64,000 bases of DNA, taken from positions 951,149-1,015,148 of the forward strand of contig JBCAML010000004.1 of assembly GCA_038503075.1 (NCBI GenBank), in the 5' to 3' direction. Under the pieces are notes generated by a model. It saw only the letters and a list, made by a program, of their open reading frames with translations. It had not been told where the DNA came from and searched no databases. This DNA comes from Gyromitra esculenta. Its lineage: Eukaryota > Ascomycota > Pezizomycetes > Pezizales > Discinaceae. The translations under genes were made by a program, and so were the position numbers. Shown here in pieces: positions 33,863-46,452 of the stretch (positions within the stretch are counted from its first letter, which is position 1; each line of letters begins with the position of its first letter).

Positions 33863-34433
33863 TAGCGGATCCGACGATAACAACAACAACACTGACGGTG
33901 GCAATGATGGCGACAATGACGATGACAACTTCTTTCACCCAATACGACCCACACCTACTATAAACCCACAGAGCAATACCTCACTGACATACAAGCACCG
34001 ACCGCGTTCCCATCCCCACCGTCGTACCAGTACATCTACATCTGGAGGCCCTATTGGCCCGTACCCGCTCAGGATCGAGCTTAAGGAATCGAGACCGTCG
34101 ACGAATAGAATACGCCAATTACTCGGAATGGATTTAACGGACCCGGATCCGCAGCGGCGCGCAGATACGGGGGATATAAAATGTACGCAATACGTTGTTA
34201 CGGGAAGCGGCGGATTAACGCCGTTTGTGGATAATGTTACTGGTGAGGGTTATGTTGTGCTTAAAGAGCGGGCGGTGAGTAGTAGTGGGAATGGCGGGGG
34301 CGGTGGTGGCGGTAGTGGGAGGAAGCAACGTATGAGGGAGCGAGATGAGCTAGAAGAAGATGAGGAGGATGAGGAGGAGTTGAAGGAGCTGGAGGAGAGA
34401 AATCCGGATTGTTTTTGTCGATGGACTTCGTGA
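31567..34433 (+). CDS. Single-pass membrane protein with DUF7820-type extracellular domain (919 aa, two exons)
   Basis: Exon 1 (31567-32750) encodes a Ser/Pro-rich disordered cytosolic region with SPPPSPTGS and PPPYTRYPEPPKP motifs, then a TM helix (IVVGVAVAMVVLLAVGLGVG). A GTAAGA donor at 32751, a TTACTAAC branch site and a TTACAG acceptor join exon 2 (32858-34433) in phase. Exon 2 encodes the extracytoplasmic domain: a Cys-containing conserved block (CSIATQDNSSP, ADLLWSCQFDQ, WGGYIVSSVEG, PPWRDGTQNQPFWHIPLALF), several NXT/S sequons, a Gly15-like/Pro12 hinge, and a terminal CFCRWTS. Homologues are often loosely labelled glycoprotease-family proteins. Likely type II plasma-membrane/cell-wall protein, perhaps a wall sensor; this is inference from topology. 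Confidence 0.85.
33758..33862 (+). repeat. In-frame GGN tract followed by CCN tract (poly-Gly then poly-Pro)
   Basis: About 60 bp of GGA/GGT/GGC triplets (33758-33819) are followed, 11 bp later, by about 32 bp of CCG/CCA triplets (33831-33862). The two arms are partly complementary, so the RNA can form a long hairpin. The reverse strand also encodes poly-Gly and poly-Pro around a GPVGYPP centre. Confidence 0.85.
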
Positions 34434-34650
34434 TTCTAATGGGAAGAGAGAAGAAGAGGCGGGGATTATGATTTGGGGGTATTTATTATTTACTTTTTTT
34501 GTTGCATTTGGGGGGGGGGGGGTTAGGGAATTGGGTTGGCATTTTTCAACGCTTTTTTTCGACAACGCTTTCGACAGCTTTTCATTGTTTACGAATATTA
34601 ATTATGGTTATGGTTTCTCGGTTCAAAGTCGGTACGAGAATGGGATATGC

Positions 34651-34672
34651 CCCCTCCCTCCCTCCCTCCCTC
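34651..34672 (+). repeat. (CTCC)n microsatellite
   Basis: About five CTCC units. Confidence 0.85.
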
Positions 34673-35511
34673 ACTTGATGAGTATGTGGATGAATTGGAA
34701 AATGATGGATGGAATGATGAGTGGATTGGTGCGGAAAAGGTTGGTTGGTTGCGTTCTTGGGGTTGAATGATTGGTTGTGTTTTACTTACTATGGTTTAGT
34801 TTTTCTTTGGGGAGTTTCAGTATGCTATGGTGGTGGTGGTGAGGTGGTGATGGTTAGTGATGGTACATTATAAAGGTGCATTGCATTTATTTTGAATTTT
34901 TTTTTTTTTCTTTCATCATCAATAGGGCTGGTTCCTACGGGGTTAGTTTTTGTTTTTTTGTTTTTTTGTTTTGTTTTGGGTGGTGTTTTTATGTATGTAT
35001 TGATTTTTTTTTTTTTTTGGTGTTGTATTTGGGTGGTTTGCGATATCATTTTACCTATTTTGTTGTTTTGTTTTGAAGCTTAAGAAGGGGGGGGGTGTGA
35101 TTTAAAAAAAAAAGCAAGTGTATCATGAAGAAAGGATATAGTATGAGTCTGTGTGCGTTTGTGGGGGGGGGGTATATTTATTTATATGTAGTACATAGCT
35201 TAGTTTTCTTGATGGCTTTTTTGTTGTTGTTGTAGTAGTCTGGAGCGGAGGGAGGGGAGGAAGAATAGATTTGGTTATTATTTTGTTGGCGAAAATATTT
35301 GGAGTAACTTTTCTTTTCTTTCTAAAAAAACTTGATTACATGTAGTTTAGTTTTAGTTTAGTTTAGTGTATGGATGGATTTTGGTGAGTAGGGACTTGTC
35401 ATGGTTTGTCACTCGTTATGTAGATACCTGGCTCTCCCCCCCCATTTTTTTTATAGAACGGTGAGGTAACGTAGCGTAGCGTTATATAACGGTCTTTTTT
35501 TTTTTGCTATG

Positions 35512-35538
35512 GGATTGGATTGGATTGGATTGGATTGG
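35512..35538 (+). repeat. (GGATT)n microsatellite
   Basis: Five uninterrupted GGATT units. Confidence 0.9.
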
Positions 35539-36460
35539 TGTGCATGGCTCTAGAGTTTGAAGGCGGAGAGCTGGAGGGGACCCGTTACTCTACTCTACTC
35601 TACTCCCCGGGATTGAATAGAATTACTAAGTATCGCCTGTAAGGTTCTACACATCTATATTGGAGATTGCCATACAGCAGGTCTTGGGGGGAATGACATT
35701 TCGAGATCTATGTTGGTACCTACATGTGTTGGATGGTAGGCCCGAGCGCCGTGGGTAGAGAGTAGCGAGCGGGTAACTGTCGCTTGGACCTACATGTATG
35801 TGTGGAAGCCCGGGAAGGGGGGGTCTTTCTTCTAAAGTTTTTTTTCTCTTTTTTCTTTTTGTTCATGGTATTGGTACTAGTGTTGGTGTTGGTGCTTGCG
35901 AAGGAGGGAGGGAGGGGGAGGGAGGGTTTGCTGATGATGAAGTTATTGGAATATCGTTTTTCCTCATCCCGGTTTCTCCGATTCATATTACCGCGATAAG
36001 CACGCACATATATATTCCTACACCCGTCATAATCATTCCACCTCCCCCCCTTCCCCCCTCCCCCATCCCCCCCATGGCCTTTATATACATGTATGTACTT
36101 ATATAGTTACCTTGCGTTCTCACATGGGAGCTTAATTCCTCGTCCCCCCCGGGGGGCCCCCTTGGTATGTACATATGTACCTACATGTAGTCATCTAGCT
36201 TCGGCATCAATCGCATCGAAGTCCCGAAACATCCTTGTCGGATGGCCCATACTTAGTATATCTGCATATATTAATTTTTTTTCCACCAGCTGCAGCAGAG
36301 CTGTCGAAATGGAATATTCCGTAGCGACAAGATCTTCCGTCGATCGATTGTGGGTGGTTATATTATATTACTATTGGTCTTCCCCCTCCCCCTCATCCCC
36401 CCAATAAATTTATCGGGGGGGGAAAGCATCGTGTGGTTGGTTTTGCTTGTTACATAATAC

Positions 36461-36487
36461 TCCCTCCCTCCCTCCCTCCCTCCATCC
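36461..36487 (+). repeat. (TCCC)n microsatellite
   Basis: Six TCCC units. Confidence 0.9.
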
Positions 36488-38164
36488 GTTCGATGGTCAG
36501 TTTAGTCTAAACTAGAGGCCGTGAGGGGGGTTGGGGTTGCATATACATACGATCGACGTGCTTTTGTGGAGCTCAGAGGCATCTACACAGGACCGGGTGG
36601 TTCATGCGTAATCCGCTTGTGGGGGGGGGTTTCTGGGATATTGCTTGTTAGGGCGGAGAATTAAGATTTGCTTGCATATATAGGCTTTGTGGGACGGGGG
36701 GGGGGTAAAGGAAATAAGCATAGATTTATATACGGACCGGGAGGTATGTATGTAGTTACATGTAGCTATTCCCCGAAAAACTCTTCTGCCGTGATGGAAT
36801 GTGCCGTGCGTGATCAAGAGTCGTTTCATTTGAGAGATTGTTGCCAAGTGTATTATTATTGATAAGTCTTGGGATTGGAAGCACCGGAGCCTTGTTAAGC
36901 GCCTGAGAAAGTGTACGTGTAGTGTGGACTACGTAAAATTGGAGCGATAGCATAGTGGGTAATTCTTTTTTAACTGAACTCGCAATTGAGGAGCCACAGG
37001 AGGGAGGATATACAGGGATTGGGCTATTTTGATAGTTTTCTTTTGGCTACAGCCCCTCTTTTAGGATCTTCTTGTTTTTTGATACAAAGTCATAGATTGT
37101 CACTCGAGATATGTAGATCTACAGACCTGCAGCTGACTGAACTCGAGTTAGCCTATATAGCTATGAGATGGAAAGACAACATTCAGGTTTATAGAGCTGA
37201 ATATTAGCTGTGTAGAAGGGAAATTTCTGTGGTAGGATTGCAAAACGATAGACGCAGAATGTTTGAGTGGTTTCCGTTACGAGGCTGCGGTAATTAGTTT
37301 GAATACGGCTGGGTAGAGTCGATCATGAGACAGACTCTAAGAAATTAAAACAACAAGATTTGATAGTATTATGGTGAAAATACAGGATAAGGATTACTAC
37401 GCGAGAACTTGGGTAGCTATGGATGAATGAAAATATGGATTTCGATTGTGGCCCTTAACAGATGGGCGGTGTTGCTGTGGTTGAGGGAGGGATGTCTTTA
37501 GTGGGCGAAGGCGAAACAGCATGATAGGGCACATAAAAGCGTTTGAGGAGGATTATAGTAGCAATGCATAAGAAGATAATTTTGTGTCTAGCCTCTCTCA
37601 TGCAGCTTGCAGCGGCCCGTAGGACGGTAGCTAACAGCAGTAGGGATGGGAACAGCCCTAATAAAACGTGATTTCTGTAGCTAGAATTCAACCTCTCTGT
37701 TGGGCAACTGGGTTAGGTTTAGTTTTACGAAACTGTATCTCGAGTTAACCTCCACCATTTTAACAATACGCAGGATATCGGTTTAAGGCTAATTTCGTCT
37801 GGCGCCGAGCTCTCAATGATCTCACGAGACCCTCTCTAAAACCGTTACTTCCTCTATTTAATTAAAAGTTTGCGAACTTTCTCATCTCTTACCTCAGCTC
37901 CCCTGACATATTCCCAATATCACACGCTAACTGACAGCGGTAATTAGCCTGACAGATGTCTGTTCGTTGAACTATTTGGTTCGATCGGCCTATTCCGTAG
38001 CGGCCCGAGCCTGTGCCTCACAGCCCACCAGGAACATCTAGCATAGATATCCAATAGCCAAGGATCTGAATATGGGAAGTCGTATTCAAACTATATAGCC
38101 TAGGCCTAGGCCTATCAAGAGTACATGTAAGTAATTTAGTCACAGGCTAACAGGTCGATACATA

Positions 38165-38711
38165 CAGTCGCAACTCGATTTGCCGGATGGGGTGGATTCT
38201 GTACGTGATAGCAAATTATCCGTAACAGCAAATGATTCTTAAGGCACCGTAAAATTTTAGGGGGAGGGGGAGGCTTGGTCTATGAAAGACACCAGTGCCC
38301 CCTCAATAGGTATAAACATCGGATGCTAAGCTAAGGAAATCCGTGACAACAAATATTATTTACAGTCGCACCTCGTTATGCCGGACGCTTAGAATCTAGT
38401 GGATCCCGTACGGGATAGCAAATTTTCCTAAAGAATCCGGGACAGCAAATTTATTTTGCAGTAGAAAAAATGTTTTGTCAGGGCATTTTGTACGGGACAG
38501 CAAGGGATTTGGCATACTAAGTTCCGGCATAGCGAGGTGCGACTGTATATAGTGGTAGGAGTCTAACATCTCCTACCTTCCATACGGCACGGCATAGCAA
38601 GAAATCCGGGACAGCAAATTAATTTTGGTGGTGGAAATCCATAGCTGCAAAACTTGTATGTGACAGCAAGGGATCCGGGGCAGTGAGTTCCGGCATATCG
38701 AGTTCCGACTA
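38165..38711. mobile_element. Outer TA-flanked MITE, pogo/Tc1-mariner-like, split by a second copy
   Basis: The left end (CAGTCGCAACTCGATTTGCC, 38165 on) and the right end (GGCATATCGAGTTCCGACTA, to 38711) are imperfect inverted repeats of about 23 bp, and both are bordered by TA. Subterminal GATAGCAAATT / GACAGCAAATT motifs repeat in both halves. No transposase frame is present. The right terminal G has mutated to A, so this is the older copy. A related element sits inside it at 38363-38545. Confidence 0.7.
38363..38545. mobile_element. Inner 183-bp MITE with TA duplication
   Basis: The left end CAGTCGCACCTCGTTATGCC and the right end GGCATAGCGAGGTGCGACTG match as inverted repeats at 19 of 20 positions, flanked by TA on each side (38361-38362 and 38546-38547). 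Internal CGGGATAGCAAAT, CGGGACAGCAAAT and CGGGACAGCAAGG motifs are shared with the outer copy. The CAGT start with TA duplication is typical of the Tc1/mariner/pogo superfamily, whose transposase would act in trans. Confidence 0.85.
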
Positions 38712-39672
38712 TAGATGTAGATCATAGGTACTCTATATGAAACGACTAGTAAGAAGTTGGATCGTATGTGTAGAGTATGTGTAACCGAGTTCTAGAGAGT
38801 ACCGGGTAAAACTTTGAATTCGGGGTTTCACAGTTTGCGAACCTCCTTTTCTCCGCGATGCCGTCGGTTGGTCCGGGGTGGAGGGCTTAAGCTTCCTCGG
38901 GATGCCCGTGATAATGCACAAATACTCGTGGAACTAAATTAATCGTTAGTCAATTCTCTTGTGATCACTTAAGTATTTTGAAGGGGAAGGATGATATGTG
39001 TGGAGAATGGAGTACCTCTACAAATCATGAATGTTGCTTTCTCACGGGTTTTGAATCACTACGTTTAGGCGTATGTATATACATGTATTTAGCATGCTAG
39101 GGTTATCGGATTCAAACCCCATGCTCAAGTCATGTGTGCACCGTCGCTGTAATAACCTCATGTAGTTCTGTTGATTGCTCATCGCTAGAACGTTAACATG
39201 TTCTTTACTTATTACGCATGCTATGCGTGACTTAGTGTGTCGGAATATCTACTCTTGGTATGTCACGTCTAGAGATAGTTACTCGGGGAAGACTGCTGAG
39301 GAACTGATCCCTAGTAAATTTCTCTCCATTGATTGGTTTCAATTACCGCCCTAATATCTATAAGTTTGAGGGCCACTACTCTCCTCTTTTTATGTGAAAA
39401 TATTTACGGAGGTTCTGTTCGGCAACGTTTGAATTTTCATTCCTCTATCCCTAATTTTAACCGTCAGATACTATCCACCCCTTCTAAGAGCTAACATGAA
39501 AAAACCTAGAAATAAACGCTTTTCAAAATTCTAAAAAAAAACGCTCCCGTAGCCACCGTACACGATACACCCCAAACCCAAATAACACCTTCTTTCCATG
39601 TAGCGTCTATGAACTACCCAGTTGCTTAAAACGACTAGCTAAGATTACCCAACCCTATCATCAAACCTAGGC

Positions 39673-40294
39673 TTAGGATTTATTAGCTGTCTGTTCCTGA
39701 ATACCCAAAGCTTTCCATAAGTCTGCCTTTGTGGCAAATGCGACGCGCAAAGTAGTTTCTCTTGATATTTCTGCACCATTGAGATCAAAAATAACATCTT
39801 CGCAGCCCTCTAGATTTCTCATATAAACCAGCACTGTGAAGTTGGCTGCGGTGCCAAGGATAACCGGAGGGTCAATACTAACACCGTGGAATTAGCGAGT
39901 GACTGAAAAACGCAAGACCCAATACTTACGTGTTGGATGGGGTTTCTTACATTTCACGGCCACCAAGAAGATCAAGCAAATCAGTTCTTACTGTTGCCCA
40001 CTTCAAACCTTCAATACACAAGCAGCGATTCCAATTCGCCTTAACCACTCCCCAGACTAAGAGCTGACCGCTAGCGTCAAGAAGAATTTTATCTTGGTTC
40101 GTATAGCTGATTGGCATATGCTTTCTAAAAGCTTCCATAACAGCAGGCCTAGAGAGCCACTCAGAGGGATCATTATCAGCGGAAGAATTAGAATTAGAAA
40201 TAGGATAGCTTTTGAGAATATCACGGATTAGGGGAAATCTCGAGGGGTCGGTATTGTTAGGAATAGATTTTGATGACGAATTATGGGAAGGCAT
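39673..40294 (-). CDS. Unrecognised two-exon gene (182 aa)
   Basis: Exon 1 (39951-40294) encodes a Ser/Asn-rich start followed by a compact domain (ILLDASGQLLVWGVVKANWN, CLCIEGLKWATVRTDLLDLL). A GTAAGA donor at 39950 and a GTTAG acceptor at 39878 with a GCTAAT branch site join exon 2 (39673-39877) in phase 2+1. Exon 2 reads IIDPPVILGTAANFTVLVYM, then RNLEGCEDVIFDLNGAEISR, and ends AFATKADLWKALGIQEQTANKS. The second exon is long enough that an open, protein-like frame by chance is unlikely. It stands alone in a repeat-rich, gene-poor stretch and I know no matching family. Confidence 0.65.
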
Positions 40295-41693
40295 AATGAT
40301 GGAAGTATTGGATATTGATAAGCTTAGTGAAGGAGATAAACAGAAAAAAGGTCATGAGGTGATGAAATATATAAACTTCTGGATTTGGTATACTTTCAAG
40401 TAAGTTAAGAGCAGAAGTAGAAGCGGCTGCAGTCTCTCGCCGACGGTTTCTTGTTTGTGCTTACTGCGGAAACAGGGGAGAAGGTAGTAAAAAAAAACTA
40501 ACAAAATTTTTGTATGCTAGGTAGTAGAAGTATTGCAGAAATAACGGGTAAATATTTCCGTAGGGAGGGATGAGGCTATAAACCGTTTTTGAGCTACTGG
40601 GGCTCTACTGACCATGATTGGTTCACAAAACTACAGAGGACCATAGTTTTAGAAACTTCAAGACTGATTTCAACAAGGGTATGGAGAATGCGAGTCACCG
40701 TAAAACAAGGTACGCACCTGCGGGAGCATATCGTGCGCGACGTCGGAATGTCTGTAGGTGTAGACAAAGAGACCCGTTTTGTGAATTGATGTATGGTGTA
40801 GATGCTCGATTAGATGTAATACAAGCATCTTAAAATCTATAACAAAGATTGAGAGAGGAAAGAAATAGACAGTATCTGAGCTGATATGGGCATGTAGTTA
40901 CGTATTCCTGCGTATAGACCAACAAGTTCTGTTAGTGAAAAGACCTAGCGCAAGAACATCTAAAACGGTAGCGCCCCAGGCAAATCTTGCCAGAAGTAGC
41001 CATGTGATAAGTTGACAGCGGGTGGCAGTTTTACTAGCTGCGGGATACCGAAAATCCGATTAGCCCTTAAGTCATATCAAAGGCCGGCATTCTTGGGAAC
41101 AAAGCCACGGGAACAAAGAGTGGTCTGCTTTAGTCAGTATCCTATTCATTACAAGGCCCATAAGGGTAATTTCTTTTAGCGATTGGGGGGAAAACTTGGT
41201 CTCTTTAAAGGGATTAAGTTCGCCTCTGTACCTAAGCTCTTGCGGATAAGTGCTAACATGAGGCAATACTAATGCACTACAATTCTGTGCTGAGACTGAT
41301 ATCTCTTCATCGGACTCACTAACAAACTAGTTCTTCATAAATAGATTGGCTCGAAGTTTCGATTGCTAGCCTCAAAGGCAGTCATATTTTGCTTCATCCG
41401 TACTTCGAATGTACGTGTATACTAGATCTACATCTAGCGATATGAGATAGGGTTGCAGCCATCTCAGATTTGAACTTTGATTGATTTCGTGATCTTTTTC
41501 TCTCAGGGGTCACGTAAAATCAATTCTATGGCGGTCATCAATATCACCACAAGATCAACTCTTGTCGTTGGTTTACAGCCGGTCGTCCAACTTGTTGGGA
41601 AAAACTCCGTGAAATACCGTTTCAAGTGACCAATTCTTTTGAAATTTATTCCCCAAACTTTAGTTTTTGGAAAATATGTCACTGTAAATGTTT

Positions 41694-41732
41694 AACAGTT
41701 TGTCCAAATGTACCTATTGAATAAATAAAAAA
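41694..41732 (+). repeat. Possible degenerate copy of the retroelement 3' tail
   Basis: CCAAATGTACCTATTGAATA followed by AATAAAAAAG aligns with the GAATGTACCTAATGAATAAA end of the copy at 21333-21367. I could not find a matching target-site duplication, so it may be an old or chance match. Confidence 0.35.
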
Positions 41733-43801
41733 GCAGTTCGTTCAAAATATTCGAGTGATATTCAATGACTCTGTTAGCCACAAGTCTGGTTTTTCGATGC
41801 CGGCCACGCAACACATAACAATGAGTTGAGCCTTTTGTACAAATGATCTAGTTTATTTTATCAAGAGTCTGCATGTCGAAAGTGTAAGGAAGGAAGGAAG
41901 ATCGCTGTTTTATTCCTCTCAATTACTGATTTACGATTAGTATTGCCTATAAACGTGCTAGAACTGTGTCCATTGCAGCCCTTAGCAGTCCCTAGGCTGA
42001 TGATATTCATCCATTGTTTCAACGCAATTTCTGCGTTCGTTAATCGGAACATCTATATATAGTGATTCTTCATAAATTATGTATTCTCTGCAGGGGCAAT
42101 CACTAAGGTGTATCATCGCCCTGATTAAGCCCACCGTTAGATGGCGAACCATCGGTATATCATTTTTTAGCGGCTTTCGAAGCTTGATATAGTAGGCACA
42201 TTGATGGGTTTAACAGTTAAATCGGTAAAACCTTTGACACGTGATTTTAACCCCTCGAGATGAAGATTAGGCCAATACCGCTAGAAATTAAAGTTCTCAT
42301 GAATTTTACTACCAATCGGCCGCGCAAGTTCGGGAAAACCAACTTAAAGCCTACAATTATTATTATCGATATCGGGTTTGTGGACAAGCGGACCTAAAGT
42401 TGGCTGATCGCGGAGGTTTCTTCTTGGGAGAGATATTTAGCCAACCGATCAAACAGGTATTTTCCATTGACTTCCAGATAGCCCCTTGTAGCGGTCGTGA
42501 GTCTGCCCGAATACGTTGTCCACGAAATGATTAACGATGGTATCGTGAAGTTTTAGCTAACTAATTTAATCGGTGAAGTAGTGCGTTTATCTAGCTTGAT
42601 AAGACGACATTAAGTACGCTAGAGCATCTAGTAATTAGGTAAATAAGTCACTGAGAAGAGATTGTATGACGGAGGGCTGTATTGCTTATGAGAAGAAACC
42701 CAAGTTGGCTTTTCCGGTGGGGTGTTTGATTATATTTCAGTTGGCGCATAAAGCACAAAGCAATCCTTAAGTTTAGGTCAATCACTACAAGTGGCTAATT
42801 CATCCACAGCCGGCTCGGGTTTTTTTTATAGAGTACGTACCTTAAATGTATGCGCTCGGATGCATTGCATTGCCTTCATTGTTGTAATACCTTAAGGATA
42901 CATCCTGGTAGATGTTAAGACTTCGGACCGTTTTGCTAGTGCTAGTGATAACGCAAGCCCTCGATCGAAATACCTCTCGGCCGGGGATAAATAACGTAAT
43001 TAACTATAATGTGGTAAACGGCTAATTTGATTACAGCTTTGTTTTGAGCTGCGACTGTTAGCAGTTCATGACTTGATTAGGAGTCAACTGACCAGTTCCA
43101 ATAGTCGTGATCCAAATTACTATAAAAGCTCGGCCATAACGAACTGGCCTAGGTCGAGGCCGCAGTACATATCTGATTTTTATTTGAAGCTAGGGTTTGG
43201 GTTGAATACGCTGGTTCACAAATCAATTTCACCAATCAGGACACGTATTCTGTTGAGCTATCAGTCCAGGCCAGTACTCTATGGCCAGATTTTCACAGTA
43301 AACCTCTCGGAGCATGATCTTTCTTAAACCCCAGCACATCAATTCAACCAGCTGAAACCTTATAGAGCTCTAGTATTTCCAGTGATTTCAGATGTCTTTC
43401 TTAATTTGGATCAGCGCATTTCCTTATGCAAGAGAAAATTCTCGAATCCTCCGGTTAGACATCTTCACATCTTCGGGTTGTGAGTTCTATCAACAGATTC
43501 CCGGGTCTTCATCACTGAAAAAAAGAAAAAAAGCCTCTTATTCGTTATCAAACACCGGATTGAGAAGGGCTCTACTTTCTATTAGTCCCAAATCGCTTAA
43601 TTTTTTTGGAGCATTCATATTTGATGGTTGGTATGCCTACTTTCTATAGCGTAATTTTGTCTATCTTCTAGAAGTGGAAGTATAGAGTATGTAACTCAAG
43701 AAGCAGAGGAAGTGCACGCGAAATTCCAATACAGAGATAGATCATAAAATGCATCTAGCTTCTCCTGGGGCCTGCATGCTGATCGAATCGGAATAGTATT
43801 A

Positions 43802-43831
43802 ACCATGAAACATCACTCGATGCTTCATGGT
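43802..43831. repeat. Compact inverted repeat (13-bp arms, 4-nt loop)
   Basis: ACCATGAAACATC / GATGCTTCATGGT pair at 12 of 13 positions around ACTC. It is isolated, far from any gene end, so it does not look like a terminator of a gene listed here. Confidence 0.6.
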
Positions 43832-45752
43832 GTGCAGGGATATCGATAATGAAGTGATCTATGCATAGATGGAATATGTGCGACCCGATTGTGTGATGAG
43901 ACCTTTCGTTACAGAGTCAACGCATGTTGATAAGTATACCAAAATTCCAATATTTGATCGATTCCTTGGGCTATACTTTTTCCTGTTTATAATTATTTTA
44001 TCAAAGATCGTCTGATGGGTACTATCGCTTATTCAGCGAAGGGGTTGGTAATTATTTTAAACTCATTCGCTGTGTTCTGGAATCTTTATTCATCTGAAGG
44101 GGCTGCCCTTAGGATATCCCTAACCCGGAAATAGTTAGTAGATTGTTTACCACGAAAAAGCTGGCTTCAACATCTATGATACAATACTACTTTACGCAGC
44201 AGGATCATCGCAAACGCCACGGCGCTTGTCGACTGAGCATGCTGGACTTCGAGAAATAAACCTTATCATTGGTGGCGTATGGACATACCGGAAAAGCTAC
44301 CAATGCTAAACACTGCGTCTACTGGCAGTGAGTGGTATGTATGCACAGGGCTTCTGTCGGTAGTTCGGCTTTTCAACCGTTAAGCTTGCCCGCACCCAAC
44401 CCAAAAACTTCCCTCAAAAGCGGCTCAGTTGTACATGGTAGAACGTTGCGATTGCATGCAGCAAGCAGCCCTTGAAGAAGGTACACGCAACCCTGTGGTT
44501 TGTACGAAGGTAATTGTGCCTTAAGAAGCTGAAACAAGATAGCTTGATGGATTACACAGTTTCTGAGGTTGAGTCCGCAATGGCATACCTCTTCTCGAAT
44601 AGACTAGACTGGTGGCCGTCCGTAGATACTAGGCTGTAGTACAACTGGTTGCTCTGATTGAGGCATATGCAGCGTTGGGATTCTTTTGTTCTAAAACAGA
44701 TACCTTGTGTCCGCCGGGTGACGTATAATCTTTTCATCCGTTGACTTGTCGTTCTAGGGATCGTGTAACCCGACCTACCTGAGGGCATCCTCTTCACATC
44801 CTGTCTCTCGTGATGAGAGCCTCAAGAAGAAAGTGCAGTGCGATGAGGGCTATTTTTATGCACATACATGCTTGCTAGACACCACAATGAGAAAGCTCAT
44901 TTGCAGCGGAAAACGAGGATCACAATGTTGAATGCCATTTCGTTTTCACCATATGATCCCCGTTTGAGCGTCGTTTTCCCGGGTCTTACCTTTTATCTAT
45001 CACTTATCGATAACGTGTAGCAGTTCACCCCAAAATATCGGGATCCACCGTTCCGTCAAAGCGGAGAGACGTCCACCATTGGCAAGATGACTGGGGGAAC
45101 AAGTAGGGATACATGAAAAAATGGACATACATACAGCTCTCTCTCTCCCGTGTTGTAAGTGAGCCAATGGGGTGCCGACATGTGTGGAATCTGCAGGTGA
45201 CAATAGGTTGTGGAGGGAAGGAAAAGAAGCAGGTACAACAATCGGGGGAAGCAATGAGGACTGGTCTTCTTGACAAAAAAAAGGTTGTTATCCCGGGTAT
45301 TTTCACAGCTCTTTTTTTTTCACTTCGAGGAAAAAAAAAAAGAAATAACAGATCCTCTGTTTTCTCCAGGCCGCAACTTTATGGGGAGAGATTGTTGGGG
45401 ATCTCCATCCTCGTGATAGGATATCTCGGCTATTGCTTTTTCTCCTCCTGGATTGGGCGGCAGCGGGGGAAGGTTCGTGCACGCATCCTCTCGCGTTCTG
45501 GATTTTGGGCCTGACAGGGTTAGGGGACACTCAAGGCTGGATGAGCGAGGCGGGGGAATCAGGATGGAGGTTAGTCAGATGGCACTAAACTGGATATGGA
45601 CAATTAGGGCGGAGATTTGGAGCGTTGGCAGTGGGCAGCAAAATAGCGGCGAAACACCACAAAGTGTGACTTCACCACCACGGGGGCAGCGACACTCAGG
45701 CTTTTCACTCTCATCTGTGAGAAATACTGCTACACTTCTCAGCCATCTTGAT

Positions 45753-45784
45753 CTCCCTCTCCCTCTCCCTCTCCCTCTCCCTCT
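45753..45784 (+). repeat. (CCCTCT)n microsatellite
   Basis: About five CCCTCT hexamers, about 700 bp upstream of the DUF7918 start, in a C/T-rich promoter. Confidence 0.9.
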
Positions 45785-46335
45785 TGGATCTTGTACCTCT
45801 TGTCCTCATCCGTTGTAACTGCCCATAGCAACCGCTCGCCTCTGATCCTCGCTGGGCTCCTCCACCCTCGCCCTCGGCTCAGTAACCTCGTCATCTGCCG
45901 TCTGCCCCTCGCTTCCTGCTTCCTGCTGAACAAGTCTCATCGATTGCTTTTCTGCGGTGCCAGCAAGTTTTTGCCAGCTTGCTATCGACCGCGGAGGGAT
46001 CAGCTAGTTCCTAGAATTTAATATCGTATCCAGGAGGCGATCTGCTTTCGCTGCTTCTGTGCGGAGTTCCTGTGGCGCGATTTCGGACTGGTGATATCTC
46101 TCTACTTGTGGCCATACTTTAATTCTTGATACACCTTCTACACCTCCCTACTACCCGTAAAAATCAGCCATCTTGCATCATACTATCTATCTGTAGCATT
46201 CCCCCGTTTCCTCCAAAGGACCCAGTGAACGCCTGAGGGGACCGTCATATTTCGGTATTTTAGCTCGGGCTTTCCAACCTCTTACATTTGTTTATTCTGT
46301 ATACACTTCCAACTGTAGAGACGAGTTTTTCCAAG

Positions 46336-46452
46336 GTTAGTCACTACCCTTATTTATTTTTAATGCACGACTGTCGTCTTATTGAAAGATCCGCAAACTG
46401 ACTGTAATTTCCCCTATTTGCTTTAGTTTTTATTTTATTTTAAATCTCTTAG
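46336..46452 (+). promoter_or_regulatory. Predicted 5' UTR intron of the DUF7918 gene
   Basis: A CCAAG/GTTAGT donor and a CTCTTAG/G acceptor enclose 117 T-rich nt, 32 bp upstream of the ATG. Intron sequence in a leader is common in filamentous fungi. RNA data would be needed to confirm it. Confidence 0.45.

Larger units (their letters stand above)
34434..39672. other. 5.2-kb gene-free, repeat-rich region
   Basis: No gene is supported. The first 2.3 kb carries an unusual density of long G or C homopolymers (for example 34509-34522, 35087-35096, 35163-35171, 36034-36070) and microsatellites. From 38.1 to 38.7 kb lies a nested MITE. A tRNA B-box-like GGTTTGAATCC is present on the minus strand near 39105-39118 with no complete tRNA around it. 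Confidence 0.55.

Noticed and set aside
36935..36990. tRNA-like TAGCATAGTGGGTAATTC
   Set aside because: It resembles an A box but no B box or acceptor stem follows.
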